64,000 bases of DNA from the NCBI GenBank assembly GCA_029213005.1, contig JARGPI010000023.1, positions 1-64,000 of the forward strand, written 5' to 3'. The notes under the pieces were generated by a model. It was not told where the DNA came from. It saw nothing but the letters and a program-made list of their open reading frames with translations, and searched no databases. Shown piece after piece: positions 25,611 through 33,819 of this stretch. Position 1 is the stretch's first letter, and each line of letters opens with the position of its first letter. The translations under genes and the position numbers were made by a program. The stretch comes from Verrucomicrobiales bacterium (GTDB lineage Bacteria; Verrucomicrobiota; Verrucomicrobiia; Verrucomicrobiales; DEV007).

Positions 25611-26009
25611 ATGGCAGTAGTCAGCGATCCAATTTCAGATTTCCTTACCCGTTTAAAGAATGCATCACGTGCTGAACTCGAAGAGTTTTCAGCGCCGCAT
25701 TCCAAGATCAAGGAGCAGATAGCCCGTATCCTTAAAGAGGAAGGTTATATCTGGTCTTACGAAGTTACCAGCGATGGAAATCATCAGGTAATTAAGGCCA
25801 AGCCGAGATACTCCGGCCACACTCCGGCATTGACCGACCTCAAGCGGGTCAGTCGTCCAGGGTTGCGGCAGTATGTCGGTTGTCAGGATATCCCTAAAGT
25901 GCTCGGAGGGATGGGCGTTGCCATTCTTTCGACTTCTCAGGGGATTATGGCCGGTCACACCGCCCGGAAAAAGAATATTGGGGGAGAGCTCTTAGCCCTG
26001 GTTTGGTAA
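25611..26009 (+). CDS. rpsH: 30S ribosomal protein S8
   Basis: A 132-residue S8 (SDPISDFLTRLKNASRA; KIKEQIARILKEEGYI; C-terminal LSTSQGIMAGHTARKKNIGGELL). S8 binds helix 21 of 16S rRNA and in E. coli represses its own operon post-transcriptionally; whether that occurs here cannot be seen. Confidence 0.97.
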   Translation: MAVVSDPISDFLTRLKNASRAELEEFSAPHSKIKEQIARILKEEGYIWSYEVTSDGNHQVIKAKPRYSGHTPALTDLKRVSRPGLRQYVGCQDIPKVLGGMGVAILSTSQGIMAGHTARKKNIGGELLALVW

Positions 26010-26054
26010 TAAGCGGAACTTGTTACGATATCTTAATTTTAAAAGGATAGAACG

Positions 26055-26594
<540 letters not shown>

Positions 26595-26632
26595 ACGTTT
26601 TATATTGAACAACTAATTATTTTACGGGTCAA

Positions 26633-26989
26633 ATGAGTCAGAAAAATCGCAAAGTGGCGCGGGCCAAAGTAAGGAACCGCATCCGGAAGAAAATCGCGGG
26701 GACGGCGGAACGCCCTCGTTTAGCGGTTCATTTCTCCAACATGAACGTTTACGCACAACTGATCGACGACGACAAAGGAGTTACTCTTGCTGCAGCATCC
26801 ACACTGGATAAAGCTGTCGGTAAAAAGGGAGCCAGTGTCGAGTCAGCTACTAAAGTAGGTGAAGTCGTTGCACAGCGCGCTAAAGAAGCCAAGATCGAAG
26901 CGGTTGTTTTCGACCGTGGTGGCTATCAGTTTCACGGCAAAGTAAAGGCACTGGCCGATGCCGCCCGGGAAGCCGGTTTGAATTTCTAA
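26633..26989 (+). CDS. rplR: 50S ribosomal protein L18
   Basis: A 118-residue L18 that binds 5S rRNA with L5 (RPRLAVHFSNMNVYAQLIDDDKGVTLAAAST; C-terminal VVFDRGGYQFHGKVKALADAAREAGL). Length and position are standard. Confidence 0.97.
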   Translation: MSQKNRKVARAKVRNRIRKKIAGTAERPRLAVHFSNMNVYAQLIDDDKGVTLAAASTLDKAVGKKGASVESATKVGEVVAQRAKEAKIEAVVFDRGGYQFHGKVKALADAAREAGLNF

Positions 26990-27011
26990 AAATAGCACCG
27001 ATTAACTATTT

Positions 27012-27728
27012 ATGAGCGAAGATACGCAAAACGATGCCGCAAAGGCAGAAGAGGAAGTCGTAAAAAGCACTGCCGAATTGAAGGCGGATGCGACTCCTGA
27101 AGGCGCGGAAACAGCCGTCGCTACTGCAGGTGCCGTTGGTGATGCTGCAGAAGCAGCAGTCAAGGAGGAAGCGCCTCAGTCCGAGAAACTTCAGAAAGCC
27201 CGCTCGATTCTCGGGGAAAGAGGTGGACGTCGCGAACGTGAAGAAGAGGACGACCTTTTCGAGAAAGTAGTTTTCATTAACCGTTGTGCAAAGGTGGTTA
27301 AAGGTGGTCGTCGTTTCAGCTTCAGTGCTTTGATTGTGACTGGTGACAGAGAAGGCAAAGTCGGATTCGGTTTCGGTAAAGCCCAGGAAGTTGCCGAGTG
27401 CATCAAGAAAGCCAGCGAGTCTTCGAAGAAGGCAATGCAGACAGTTAAGATCGGTTCGAACACCATTCCACACCCTGTAGTGGGTCGTCACGGCGGTGGT
27501 CGCGTTCTTTTGCTCCCGGCCTCTCCCGGTACCGGTTTGATTGCCGGTGGTGGAGTTCGTGCGGTCGTTGAGGCTGCCGGTGTTAAGGACATTCTTGCAA
27601 AATCAATGGGTTCCAACAACCACGCCAATGTGGTGAAGGCGACTCTTGATGCTCTTAATCAGCTTCGCGATAAAGAGGAAATCTACTCCCTTCGTGGGAA
27701 GCGCGTCGAGTCAAAGCGTGCGCTTTAA
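27012..27728 (+). CDS. rpsE: 30S ribosomal protein S5 with acidic N-terminal extension
   Basis: A 238-residue S5; E. coli S5 has 167. The family domain begins around residue 82 (LFEKVVFINRCAKVVKGGRRFSF is its first strand region) and ends normally, including the GTGLIAGGGVR loop and KRGK-type C-terminus. The first 60-75 residues are an Ala/Glu/Lys-rich, largely acidic and probably disordered extension, ending in an Arg/Glu-rich patch (residues 70-80). S5 contributes to mRNA entry and decoding fidelity. It is followed directly by rplO; the usual rpmD (L30) is absent. A similar extension occurs on S11 in the same operon. Confidence 0.95.
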   Translation: MSEDTQNDAAKAEEEVVKSTAELKADATPEGAETAVATAGAVGDAAEAAVKEEAPQSEKLQKARSILGERGGRREREEEDDLFEKVVFINRCAKVVKGGRRFSFSALIVTGDREGKVGFGFGKAQEVAECIKKASESSKKAMQTVKIGSNTIPHPVVGRHGGGRVLLLPASPGTGLIAGGGVRAVVEAAGVKDILAKSMGSNNHANVVKATLDALNQLRDKEEIYSLRGKRVESKRAL

Positions 27729-27765
27729 TTTTCAATAAACAATTTTTTTCAAAGGAAGAGAGACA

Positions 27766-28269
27766 ATGAGACTTCATGACGTAAAACCAAATCCGGGTGC
27801 TAAACACCGTAAGCGGAGAGTCGGTAATGGAGAAAGTTCCGGATTGGGTAAGACTTGTGGTAAAGGCCACAAAGGTCAGAAGTCCCGTTCCGGTGCTTCA
27901 ATTCGTCCTAACTTCGAAGGTGGTCAGATGCCTATCTTTCGTCGTTTGCCGAAAAAGGGTTTCAATAACGATGCCTTCAAAACCAATTTTGCGATCGTTA
28001 ACCTTAGCGATCTTGAGGCTAAGTTTGAAGCCGGTGACACTGTGAACGAAGAGACGCTTCGTGCCTGTGGACTGGTTCAGGGCATTTACGATGAAATTAA
28101 GATTCTCGGTAGTGGTGAACTTTCCAAGAGTCTTACCGTCGAAGCTTACAAAGCTAGCGCTTCTGCAAAAGAGGCAATCGAGAAAGCCGGCGGATCACTG
28201 AAGCTGACTGCTGCGGATAAAGAGGCTAACAAAGTCGAGAAGAACAAGAAAAAGTCGGCAAAAGCTTAA
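27766..28269 (+). CDS. rplO: 50S ribosomal protein L15
   Basis: A 167-residue L15 (LHDVKPNPGAKHRKRRVGNG; GKTCGKGHKGQKSRSG; FEGGQMPIFRRLPKKGF). The C-terminal tail after residue 145 is Lys-rich and longer than in E. coli (144 residues). It lies 37 bases after rpsE. Downstream, 102 bases containing repeat locus B separate it from secY. Confidence 0.95.
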   Translation: MRLHDVKPNPGAKHRKRRVGNGESSGLGKTCGKGHKGQKSRSGASIRPNFEGGQMPIFRRLPKKGFNNDAFKTNFAIVNLSDLEAKFEAGDTVNEETLRACGLVQGIYDEIKILGSGELSKSLTVEAYKASASAKEAIEKAGGSLKLTAADKEANKVEKNKKKSAKA

Positions 28270-28289
28270 GGTTTCTTGAGTTTGCCACT

Positions 28290-28348
28290 GCACCCTGTTT
28301 ATTCCGTGAGTGTACCCTGTTAGGTCACTGACTGTACCCTGTTAAGTC
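28290..28348. repeat. Intergenic palindromic repeat, locus B (three units, 22-bp period), inside the ribosomal operon
   Basis: Three degenerate units begin GCACCCTGTTTA at 28290, GTACCCTGTTAGGTC at 28312 and GTACCCTGTTAAGTC at 28334, spaced exactly 22 and 22 bases. The left arm and CCCTGT core are kept but the right arm reads GTTA instead of GTAC, so the palindrome is weaker than at other loci. The array begins about 20 bases after the rplO stop and ends 23 bases before secY. Confidence 0.85.
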
Positions 28349-28371
28349 TAAGATATTCTGCTGCAACCACC

Positions 28372-29898
28372 ATGATTTCTGCCTTTACCAACTCGTTTAA
28401 AATTCCGGAGCTACGGACCCGGATTCTCTTCACCTTTCTGATGGTGATCATCATCAGATTGGGAGCTGTCATTACGCTCCCCGGGGTGAATGCAAATGTA
28501 CTCCAGGAATGGATTCGTCAGATGACGGAGAGTTCGACGAGTCGGGGCGAGGTCGCGATGCTTGCTTTGCTCAATGTGTTTAGCGGAGGTGGCTTGCAAA
28601 ACGCCGCCCTCTTTGCATTGGGGATTATGCCCTACATCAGTGCATCGATTATGATGCAGCTTCTCACAGCGGTGGTTCCCCAGTTGGGTAAACTCGCCAG
28701 GGAAGACGGTGGACGCCAGAAAATCAGTTTATACACTCGTTACGTAACTATCGCCCTTTGTGTATTTCAGGGGTGGATGTTGGCGAAGTCTCTGATCAAT
28801 CCGAAAGCGAACCCTTACTTGCGTGACATTGCGCAGGATTCGACTGCTCAGTTGGTGCCGGATCCGGGCCTTGGCTTTTTGATCTCTACCGTAATTATCA
28901 TCACCGGCGGAACAATGCTGCTGATGTGGCTCGGTGAGCAAATTACAGAACGCGGCATCGGTAACGGTGTTTCGATCATCATTACGGTTAACATTATCTT
29001 CGCGTTGCCGGGAGCGCTTTACCAGGTTTATCAAACCTATGTATCCGGTGCCGGGGACGATCCGTTGAAACCCTTTATGTTGGTGGCGTTGATAGCCTTC
29101 CTCTTCATAGTGGTGGCGGCGGTCATATCCATCACGCAAGCCGTTCGGAAGATTCCGGTCAACTATGCCAAGCAGGTGCGTGGCGGTAAGATGATGGGAG
29201 GACAGTCTCAGAGCCTTCCGTTGAAAGTTAACTACGCCGGTGTGATGCCGATCATCTTTGCTCAGGCGATCATGATGTTTCCTTCCCAGATTATCGGATG
29301 GATGTTGCCGAACAATCCAACCGCACAGAATATCGCAATGATTCTCGGTGGCGGTGGCTCCGGTGTTTGGATCTGGGTATTCTACGGAGTGACCGGTGCG
29401 ATGATTTTCTTCTTCAGTTACTTCTGGGTAGCGACCATGTTCCAGCCCAATCAGATTGCAGACGATTTGAAAAAGAATGGTGGTTATATTCCCGGAGTTC
29501 GTCCTGGTCAGGCCACTGCTGAATTTTTGGACCGCACCATGAGCCGTCTCACCTTTGCCGGGGCGATCTTCCTCACAATCGTTGCGATTTTGCCTCAGAT
29601 TTTGACCAATTTGATGAAAGTGCCGCCAACGGCTGCCCAGTTCTTTGGTGGAACTGGATTGTTGATTATGGTTGGTGTGTTGCTGGACATTATGCGCCAG
29701 GTAGAGACTCACCTGATTCAGCGTCACTACGATGGATTTCTCCGTAAAGGACGGATCAGAGGCCGGTTTGATCGGGGTGGTCAAAAGGGAGCGGTTGCAT
29801 CGAGCAGCAGTGTTCTCTGGCTCTTTGTCATCGGAGCGATCCTGATCATTGGCGGGATTGTTTACTACATGATTGCCACACAGGGAGGCAAAATTTAG
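28372..29898 (+). CDS. secY: Preprotein translocase subunit SecY
   Basis: A 508-residue, ten-helix membrane protein forming the SecYEG channel. Recognised segments include IPELRTRILFTFLMVIIIRLGAVITLPGVN, ALGIMPYISASIMMQLLTAVVPQLGKLAREDGGRQK, GEQITERGIGNGVSIII and FNPNQIADDLKKNGGYIPG-like FQPNQIADDLKKNGGYIPGVRPG. It is longer than E. coli SecY (443), mainly from an insertion in the loop around residues 140-165 and longer periplasmic loops. It is preceded by repeat locus B and followed by map after 48 bases; adk, often between them, is absent. Confidence 0.97.
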   Translation: MISAFTNSFKIPELRTRILFTFLMVIIIRLGAVITLPGVNANVLQEWIRQMTESSTSRGEVAMLALLNVFSGGGLQNAALFALGIMPYISASIMMQLLTAVVPQLGKLAREDGGRQKISLYTRYVTIALCVFQGWMLAKSLINPKANPYLRDIAQDSTAQLVPDPGLGFLISTVIIITGGTMLLMWLGEQITERGIGNGVSIIITVNIIFALPGALYQVYQTYVSGAGDDPLKPFMLVALIAFLFIVVAAVISITQAVRKIPVNYAKQVRGGKMMGGQSQSLPLKVNYAGVMPIIFAQAIMMFPSQIIGWMLPNNPTAQNIAMILGGGGSGVWIWVFYGVTGAMIFFFSYFWVATMFQPNQIADDLKKNGGYIPGVRPGQATAEFLDRTMSRLTFAGAIFLTIVAILPQILTNLMKVPPTAAQFFGGTGLLIMVGVLLDIMRQVETHLIQRHYDGFLRKGRIRGRFDRGGQKGAVASSSSVLWLFVIGAILIIGGIVYYMIATQGGKI

Positions 29899-29946
29899 AG
29901 AAGAAAGGCCGGGCTGATCGAAAGGTCGGTTCGGCAGTCAGCAGCT

Positions 29947-30753
29947 ATGGCAAAACGGAAGAGTAAAATATTTCTTCGATACGGCGATGAAGCTGACGGA
30001 TTGAGAGAAGCGGGTCATATCGCTGCCGATGTTCTGGCAAAAACAGCAGAACTGGCCAAACCGGGAACGACAACCGGTGAAATTGACCGCGCCGCTGCTG
30101 AGTTTATTGCCGAGAGGGGATGTATCAGCGCATTTTATAACTACAGAGGTTTTCCCGGAAACATCTGTATTTCAGTAAACGAAGAGGTGGTTCATGGAAT
30201 TGGATCCGACCGGGTGCTGAAGGATAAAGATATTGTAAAGATCGATGTTGGGATTAAAACCCCGGCTGGTTGGATCGGAGACAACGCCAAGACAGTGGCT
30301 GTCGGCGGATACACAGAGGCTTCCGAAAAGCTGATGAAAGTGACGGAGGAATCTTTGTATCAGGCGATATCACATGCCAGGGAAGGGAATCGCCTTTCCC
30401 AGCTTTGTGGATCGGTTGAGGCTTACGTTTCCGGCTTCGGTTATACGGTAGTGAAGCAACTGGTAGGGCACGGCGTGGGCAAGGAGCTCCACGAGGAGCC
30501 TCAGGTGCCGAATTACTGGGATAACCACGAGATGAGGAGGAACGATAATCCCCGTCTGAAAAAAGGAATGGTTCTCGCGATAGAGCCGATGGTGAATGCG
30601 GGTGTTGAAGAGGTGGATATCCTCGACGACAAATGGACCGTGGTGACAAAGGACCGACTCTTGTCATCTCACTACGAACATACAGTTTTGATCACCGATG
30701 GTGATCCGGAAATACTCACACCGCGTCCCCGGACGTTTTCGACTGAGGCTTAG
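29947..30753 (+). CDS. map: Methionine aminopeptidase, type I
   Basis: A 268-residue type I enzyme removing N-terminal Met from nascent proteins. The five metal ligands are visible in the motifs KIDVGIKTPAGWIGDNAKT (two Asp), VGHGVGKELHEEP (His), VLAIEPMV (Glu) and HYEHTVLITDG (Glu). It follows secY, as in many bacteria. infA, often the next gene, is absent; rpmJ follows after 191 bases, long enough for a separate promoter. Confidence 0.97.
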   Translation: MAKRKSKIFLRYGDEADGLREAGHIAADVLAKTAELAKPGTTTGEIDRAAAEFIAERGCISAFYNYRGFPGNICISVNEEVVHGIGSDRVLKDKDIVKIDVGIKTPAGWIGDNAKTVAVGGYTEASEKLMKVTEESLYQAISHAREGNRLSQLCGSVEAYVSGFGYTVVKQLVGHGVGKELHEEPQVPNYWDNHEMRRNDNPRLKKGMVLAIEPMVNAGVEEVDILDDKWTVVTKDRLLSSHYEHTVLITDGDPEILTPRPRTFSTEA

Positions 30754-30944
30754 GGCCTGAAAAGTGAAGTTTTTCACAAATTTTTTAAACAATCCATGAT
30801 TCCCGAGTTGCGATAAAGAGAATATATGATACAGATTCCACCCTCACGCCGGATTCTCCGGTTTTTGGACGGATTTTGTCTGCATTCCTCATAAACAAGC
30901 GGTTTGGGAGCACGATAGAATTACAAAACAAAAGGATTAGACGA

Positions 30945-31058
30945 ATGAAAGTCAGACCATCAGTTAAGCGTATGTGTACAGATTGCCGAATCATTAAACG
31001 GCATGGCGTCTTACGTGTGATTTGCAAAAATCCTCGCCATAAACAGCGTCAGGGATAG
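30945..31058 (+). CDS. rpmJ: 50S ribosomal protein L36
   Basis: A 37-residue L36 starting at ATG 30945 (MKVRPSVKRMCTDCRIIKRHG), preceded by an AAAGGA ribosome-binding site; the longer open frame from 30876 is not used. The zinc-ribbon ligands are CTDC and the later Cys and His of CKNPRH, so this is the zinc-binding (C+) form. It opens the S13-S11-S4 group. Confidence 0.95.
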   Translation: MKVRPSVKRMCTDCRIIKRHGVLRVICKNPRHKQRQG

Positions 31059-31083
31059 AAAATTTATTTTAGGTTACCGAATT

Positions 31084-31455
31084 ATGGCACGTCTATTAGG
31101 AGTGGAAATACCGAATGAGAAGCGCATCGAGGCGTCGCTTCCTTATATTTACGGAATTGGTCGTCAGACCGCTACAAAGATTCTTGAGGAAGCAGGTGTG
31201 GATCCGAATATCCGGACCGGTGAACTCACCGAGGATCAGTTAGGAAAAATCGCAGCAGCGATCTCCAGTGGCGGAGTCATGATTGAGGGTGATCTTCGTC
31301 GTGAGATTCAGGGGCACCTTAAGCGGATCACATCGATCGGTTGCTACCGTGGATACCGTCACCGTCGTGGACTTCCTGTTCGTGGACAAAGGACTTCGAC
31401 CAACGCCCGGACTCGCAAAGGTCGTAAGAAGACGGTTGGGGTGGTTCGTAAGTAG
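31084..31455 (+). CDS. rpsM: 30S ribosomal protein S13
   Basis: A 123-residue S13 of the small-subunit head (MARLLGVEIPNEKRIEASLPYIYGIG; GCYRGYRHRRGLPVRGQRTSTNARTRKG). Length and position after rpmJ are standard. Confidence 0.97.
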   Translation: MARLLGVEIPNEKRIEASLPYIYGIGRQTATKILEEAGVDPNIRTGELTEDQLGKIAAAISSGGVMIEGDLRREIQGHLKRITSIGCYRGYRHRRGLPVRGQRTSTNARTRKGRKKTVGVVRK

Positions 31456-31496
31456 ACCCTGTCCGACATTATAACTTTAGAAAAAGAAACGTCGTA

Positions 31497-32105
31497 ATGG
31501 CTGAAGAAAACGAGAATAAACCGGAAGAGGAAGTAGACGCAAAAGCTGAAGCTGCTGCACCTGCAAAGGAAGAGGCAACTGCACCTGCGGCGTCAGCTGA
31601 GGCTGGGGCGGCAGCAGAGGGTAGCGCTGAAGAAGCGGCAACTCCTGCTCCTGAGAAGAAGGATGATAAACCCCGGACTGCTGAAGATATCTTCCTGGAA
31701 ATGGAAGCTGCGGAAGGGGTGGAAAAGCCTAAGGTTCTCAAAGCCAAAGGAAGTAAAAACGTTCAGAACGGCATCGTTCACGTTTCCGCTACTTTTAACA
31801 ACACGATTGTTTCTGTCACAGATTTGACCGGAAATGTGATTGGCTGGTCAAGCTCCGGTAAAATGGGTTTCCGCGGATCCCGTAAAAGTAACGCTTATGC
31901 GGCTCAGTTGGTGTCTCAGGATGCCTGCCGTCAGGCAATGGCTCACGGCTTGAAGCAAGCTGAAGTCAGAGTCAAAGGACCCGGTGCCGGTCGTGAATCT
32001 GCAGTAAGAGCAGTTCAGGCTCTCGGTATCGAAGTGACCAAAATCAAGGACGTCACTCCGGTCCCTCACAATGGATGTCGGCCTAAGAAAGCTCGTCGCG
32101 TCTAA
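31497..32105 (+). CDS. rpsK: 30S ribosomal protein S11 with acidic N-terminal extension
   Basis: A 202-residue S11; E. coli S11 has 129. The conserved domain starts near residue 88 (NVQNGIVHVSATFNNTIVSVTDLTGN) and ends with PVPHNGCRPKKARRV, which is complete. Residues 1 to about 75 are an Ala/Glu/Pro-rich acidic extension with an AEDIFLEMEAAEG segment that could form a helix. S11 sits on the platform near the mRNA exit and anti-Shine-Dalgarno region. The codons of the extension are in frame with no alternative Met near residue 75 that is clearly better (Met69 is inside the helix segment), so the extension is probably real. Confidence 0.95.
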   Translation: MAEENENKPEEEVDAKAEAAAPAKEEATAPAASAEAGAAAEGSAEEAATPAPEKKDDKPRTAEDIFLEMEAAEGVEKPKVLKAKGSKNVQNGIVHVSATFNNTIVSVTDLTGNVIGWSSSGKMGFRGSRKSNAYAAQLVSQDACRQAMAHGLKQAEVRVKGPGAGRESAVRAVQALGIEVTKIKDVTPVPHNGCRPKKARRV

Positions 32106-32131
32106 TTTACCAATTACAAAATATTTGATCC

Positions 32132-32743
32132 ATGGCACGTTATTTAGGTCCAACCGATAGAATTAACAGACGATATGGAGTGGCTTTGTTCGGCCCTTCG
32201 AAGGCGCTTGAGCGCCGTCCATATCCTCCCGGTCAGCACGGAGCACGTGGTGCCCGTCGTAAGCACAGTGACTACTCAGTGGCATTGGGTGAGAAGCAGA
32301 AATTGAGACTCCAGTACGGACTTCTTGAAAAGCAGTTCAGAAAGTATTTCGCAGAAGCTCAGCGCAGAAAAGGGATTACCGGTGATACCTTGATTCAGCT
32401 TCTGGAAACCCGTCTCGATAATATCGTTTATCGTCTCGGAATGGGTAACACCCGTCGGGCTGCTCGTCAGTTTGTGAACCACGGACACGTTTTGGTTAAC
32501 GGGAAAAGCGTGGATATCCCATCTTACACGGTGAAACCCGGTGATGTGATTTCAGTGCACAGTTCAAGCAGCTCTCAGCAGCTCGCTATGAAGATGGTTG
32601 ATGCCACTCAGGCAACACCTCTGATGGATTGGTTGACACTTGATAAGGACAAGTTGACCGGAACCTTGACTCGACTGCCTGAAGCAGAAGAGATCAATAC
32701 TATGGTTAACGTTCAGTTGGTGGTTGAGCTTTATTCAAGATAA
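32132..32743 (+). CDS. rpsD: 30S ribosomal protein S4
   Basis: A 203-residue S4 with the N-terminal KALERRPYPPGQHG and an S4 RNA-binding domain (LETRLDNIVYRLGMGNTRRAARQFVNHGHVLVNGK). It lacks the N-terminal zinc-binding Cys cluster, so it is the C-minus form. It ends the operon; rpoA and rplQ, normally next, are absent and a terminator follows. Confidence 0.97.
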   Translation: MARYLGPTDRINRRYGVALFGPSKALERRPYPPGQHGARGARRKHSDYSVALGEKQKLRLQYGLLEKQFRKYFAEAQRRKGITGDTLIQLLETRLDNIVYRLGMGNTRRAARQFVNHGHVLVNGKSVDIPSYTVKPGDVISVHSSSSSQQLAMKMVDATQATPLMDWLTLDKDKLTGTLTRLPEAEEINTMVNVQLVVELYSR

Positions 32744-32772
32744 AGAAACTACTAATGTGACTTTACGGTGAG

Positions 32773-32808
32773 ACGTGACATTCGGTGTAATCCGGATGTC
32801 ACGTTTTT
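32773..32808 (+). terminator. Rho-independent terminator of the ribosomal operon
   Basis: Arms ACGTGACAT (32773-32781) and ATGTCACGT (32796-32804) are perfect complements, the stem can extend inward through CGG/CCG, and a TTTTT tract follows. It lies 30 bases after the rpsD stop. Confidence 0.8.
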
Positions 32809-32876
32809 GTTTCCTCCGACATGTTTACATATGGATTCTGTCTGATTGATTCACCAACTTGCATCTAAACACTAAT

Positions 32877-33656
32877 ATGAAATACGTTCTTAAAGCTATC
32901 ATTTTCACAGCGGCGATTTTTGTAACCGCGAGTATTGCCAGCGCCCAGACCCCGGAAGAAAAAGCCCGGGCATTGATGGAAAAATACAAGCCGACACTCG
33001 TGGTTCTCACGGTCAAAGGTAAGATCGTCACCACGACGACCGGTGATCCGCTTCCTCCCCGGGAACAGCAGAGAAGAACGTTGGGGATCACAGTGGGTGA
33101 CAACGGTTTGATCGCCGTGTCTAACTCCGCGATTGATTCCGCTGTTGGCCTTGCCGGGCAAAAAGCACAAATCGAAGATTCCGTGGTGACGATTCAGTCG
33201 GCAAAAACAGAGTTTTCCGATATCGAAATCAGCTACGGTGATGCAACGATTCTTCACGGCAAAGTGGTCCGTCAGGATGTGAATGCTGATATTGCATTTA
33301 TTCTTCCTGATCCGGCTGAAGCAAAAGCCCTGAAGAAGAAGTTCGAAAAAGTGGATTTGAGTCAGTTTGCAGCAACGGCTGATGCGGCCGACCAGGTGGT
33401 GGGACTTTCCCGCTCCTCTTCGGTGTTCGGTTATATGCCGACTTTAATCATGGGACGTATTACCGGTGTTTTTAAAGGTGATCGTACTTATTTCGTTAAC
33501 ACTGCCGGTAATTCCCAGGGGATGCCAATTTTCACACTGGATGGCCGCCCTGTCGGTATCACCGTCGTGAGGATCGTGGACGGACAACCCACCGGGATTC
33601 TCGCAACGCTCTCTGCCGGATCGATCCAGGTGATGGCGAATCTCGCGAACGGATAA
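32877..33656 (+). CDS. Secreted trypsin-fold protein, probable inactive protease
   Basis: From the ATG at 32877 the protein has 259 residues with a clear signal peptide (MKYVLKAIIFTAAIFVTASIASA). The pattern GDNGLIAVSNSAI, NADIAFI (Asp138) and AGNSQGMPIFTLDGRPVGI (Ser213) resembles the DegP/trypsin-like order His-Asp-Ser, but the His position (normally NHV) is Ser/Ala around residues 82-85 and the GNSGGP motif reads GNSQGMP. It is therefore likely a non-catalytic, perhaps peptide-binding, homologue. The function is unknown. It stands alone between two terminators. Confidence 0.65.
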   Translation: MKYVLKAIIFTAAIFVTASIASAQTPEEKARALMEKYKPTLVVLTVKGKIVTTTTGDPLPPREQQRRTLGITVGDNGLIAVSNSAIDSAVGLAGQKAQIEDSVVTIQSAKTEFSDIEISYGDATILHGKVVRQDVNADIAFILPDPAEAKALKKKFEKVDLSQFAATADAADQVVGLSRSSSVFGYMPTLIMGRITGVFKGDRTYFVNTAGNSQGMPIFTLDGRPVGITVVRIVDGQPTGILATLSAGSIQVMANLANG

Positions 33657-33685
33657 TTCTTCGGTAACGTAAGTTTTTTTCGAAA

Positions 33686-33716
33686 GGGCGCTTCTTTTCC
33701 GGAGGCGCCCTTTTTT
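33686..33716 (+). terminator. Rho-independent terminator after the trypsin-fold gene
   Basis: GGGCGC (33686-33691) pairs with GCGCCC (33705-33710), extendable by AAA/TTT, followed by six T. It lies 30 bases after the stop, and repeat locus C begins immediately after the T tract. Confidence 0.85.
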
Positions 33717-33771
33717 GTACCCTGTATCGTTCGCTTTTGTACCCTGTACAGTCCGGTTTTGTGCCGGGTAC
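33717..33771. repeat. Intergenic palindromic repeat, locus C (three units, 22-bp period)
   Basis: Units start at 33717 (GTACCCTGTATC), 33739 (GTACCCTGTACAGTC) and 33761 (GTGCCGGGTAC), each 22 bases apart. The middle unit is well conserved, the outer ones are degenerate. The array starts right at the end of the preceding terminator and ends 49 bases before the decarboxylase start codon. Confidence 0.85.
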
Positions 33772-33807
33772 TATTCGAAAATTCGAAGATTCCGGCCGGT
33801 TTTTCGT

Positions 33808-33813
33808 TATAAT
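33808..33813 (+). promoter_or_regulatory. TATAAT -10 element of the decarboxylase gene, suggesting a leaderless mRNA
   Basis: A perfect TATAAT lies only 6 bases before the ATG at 33820, so transcription would start at or near the start codon. No convincing -35 box is at the expected place (33785-33790). Confidence 0.4.
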
Positions 33814-33819
33814 AGTACT

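Noticed and set aside
28729..29784. Minus-strand ORF of 351 codons inside secY
   Set aside because: Antisense shadow; His/Asn/Arg-rich, low-complexity composition without domains.
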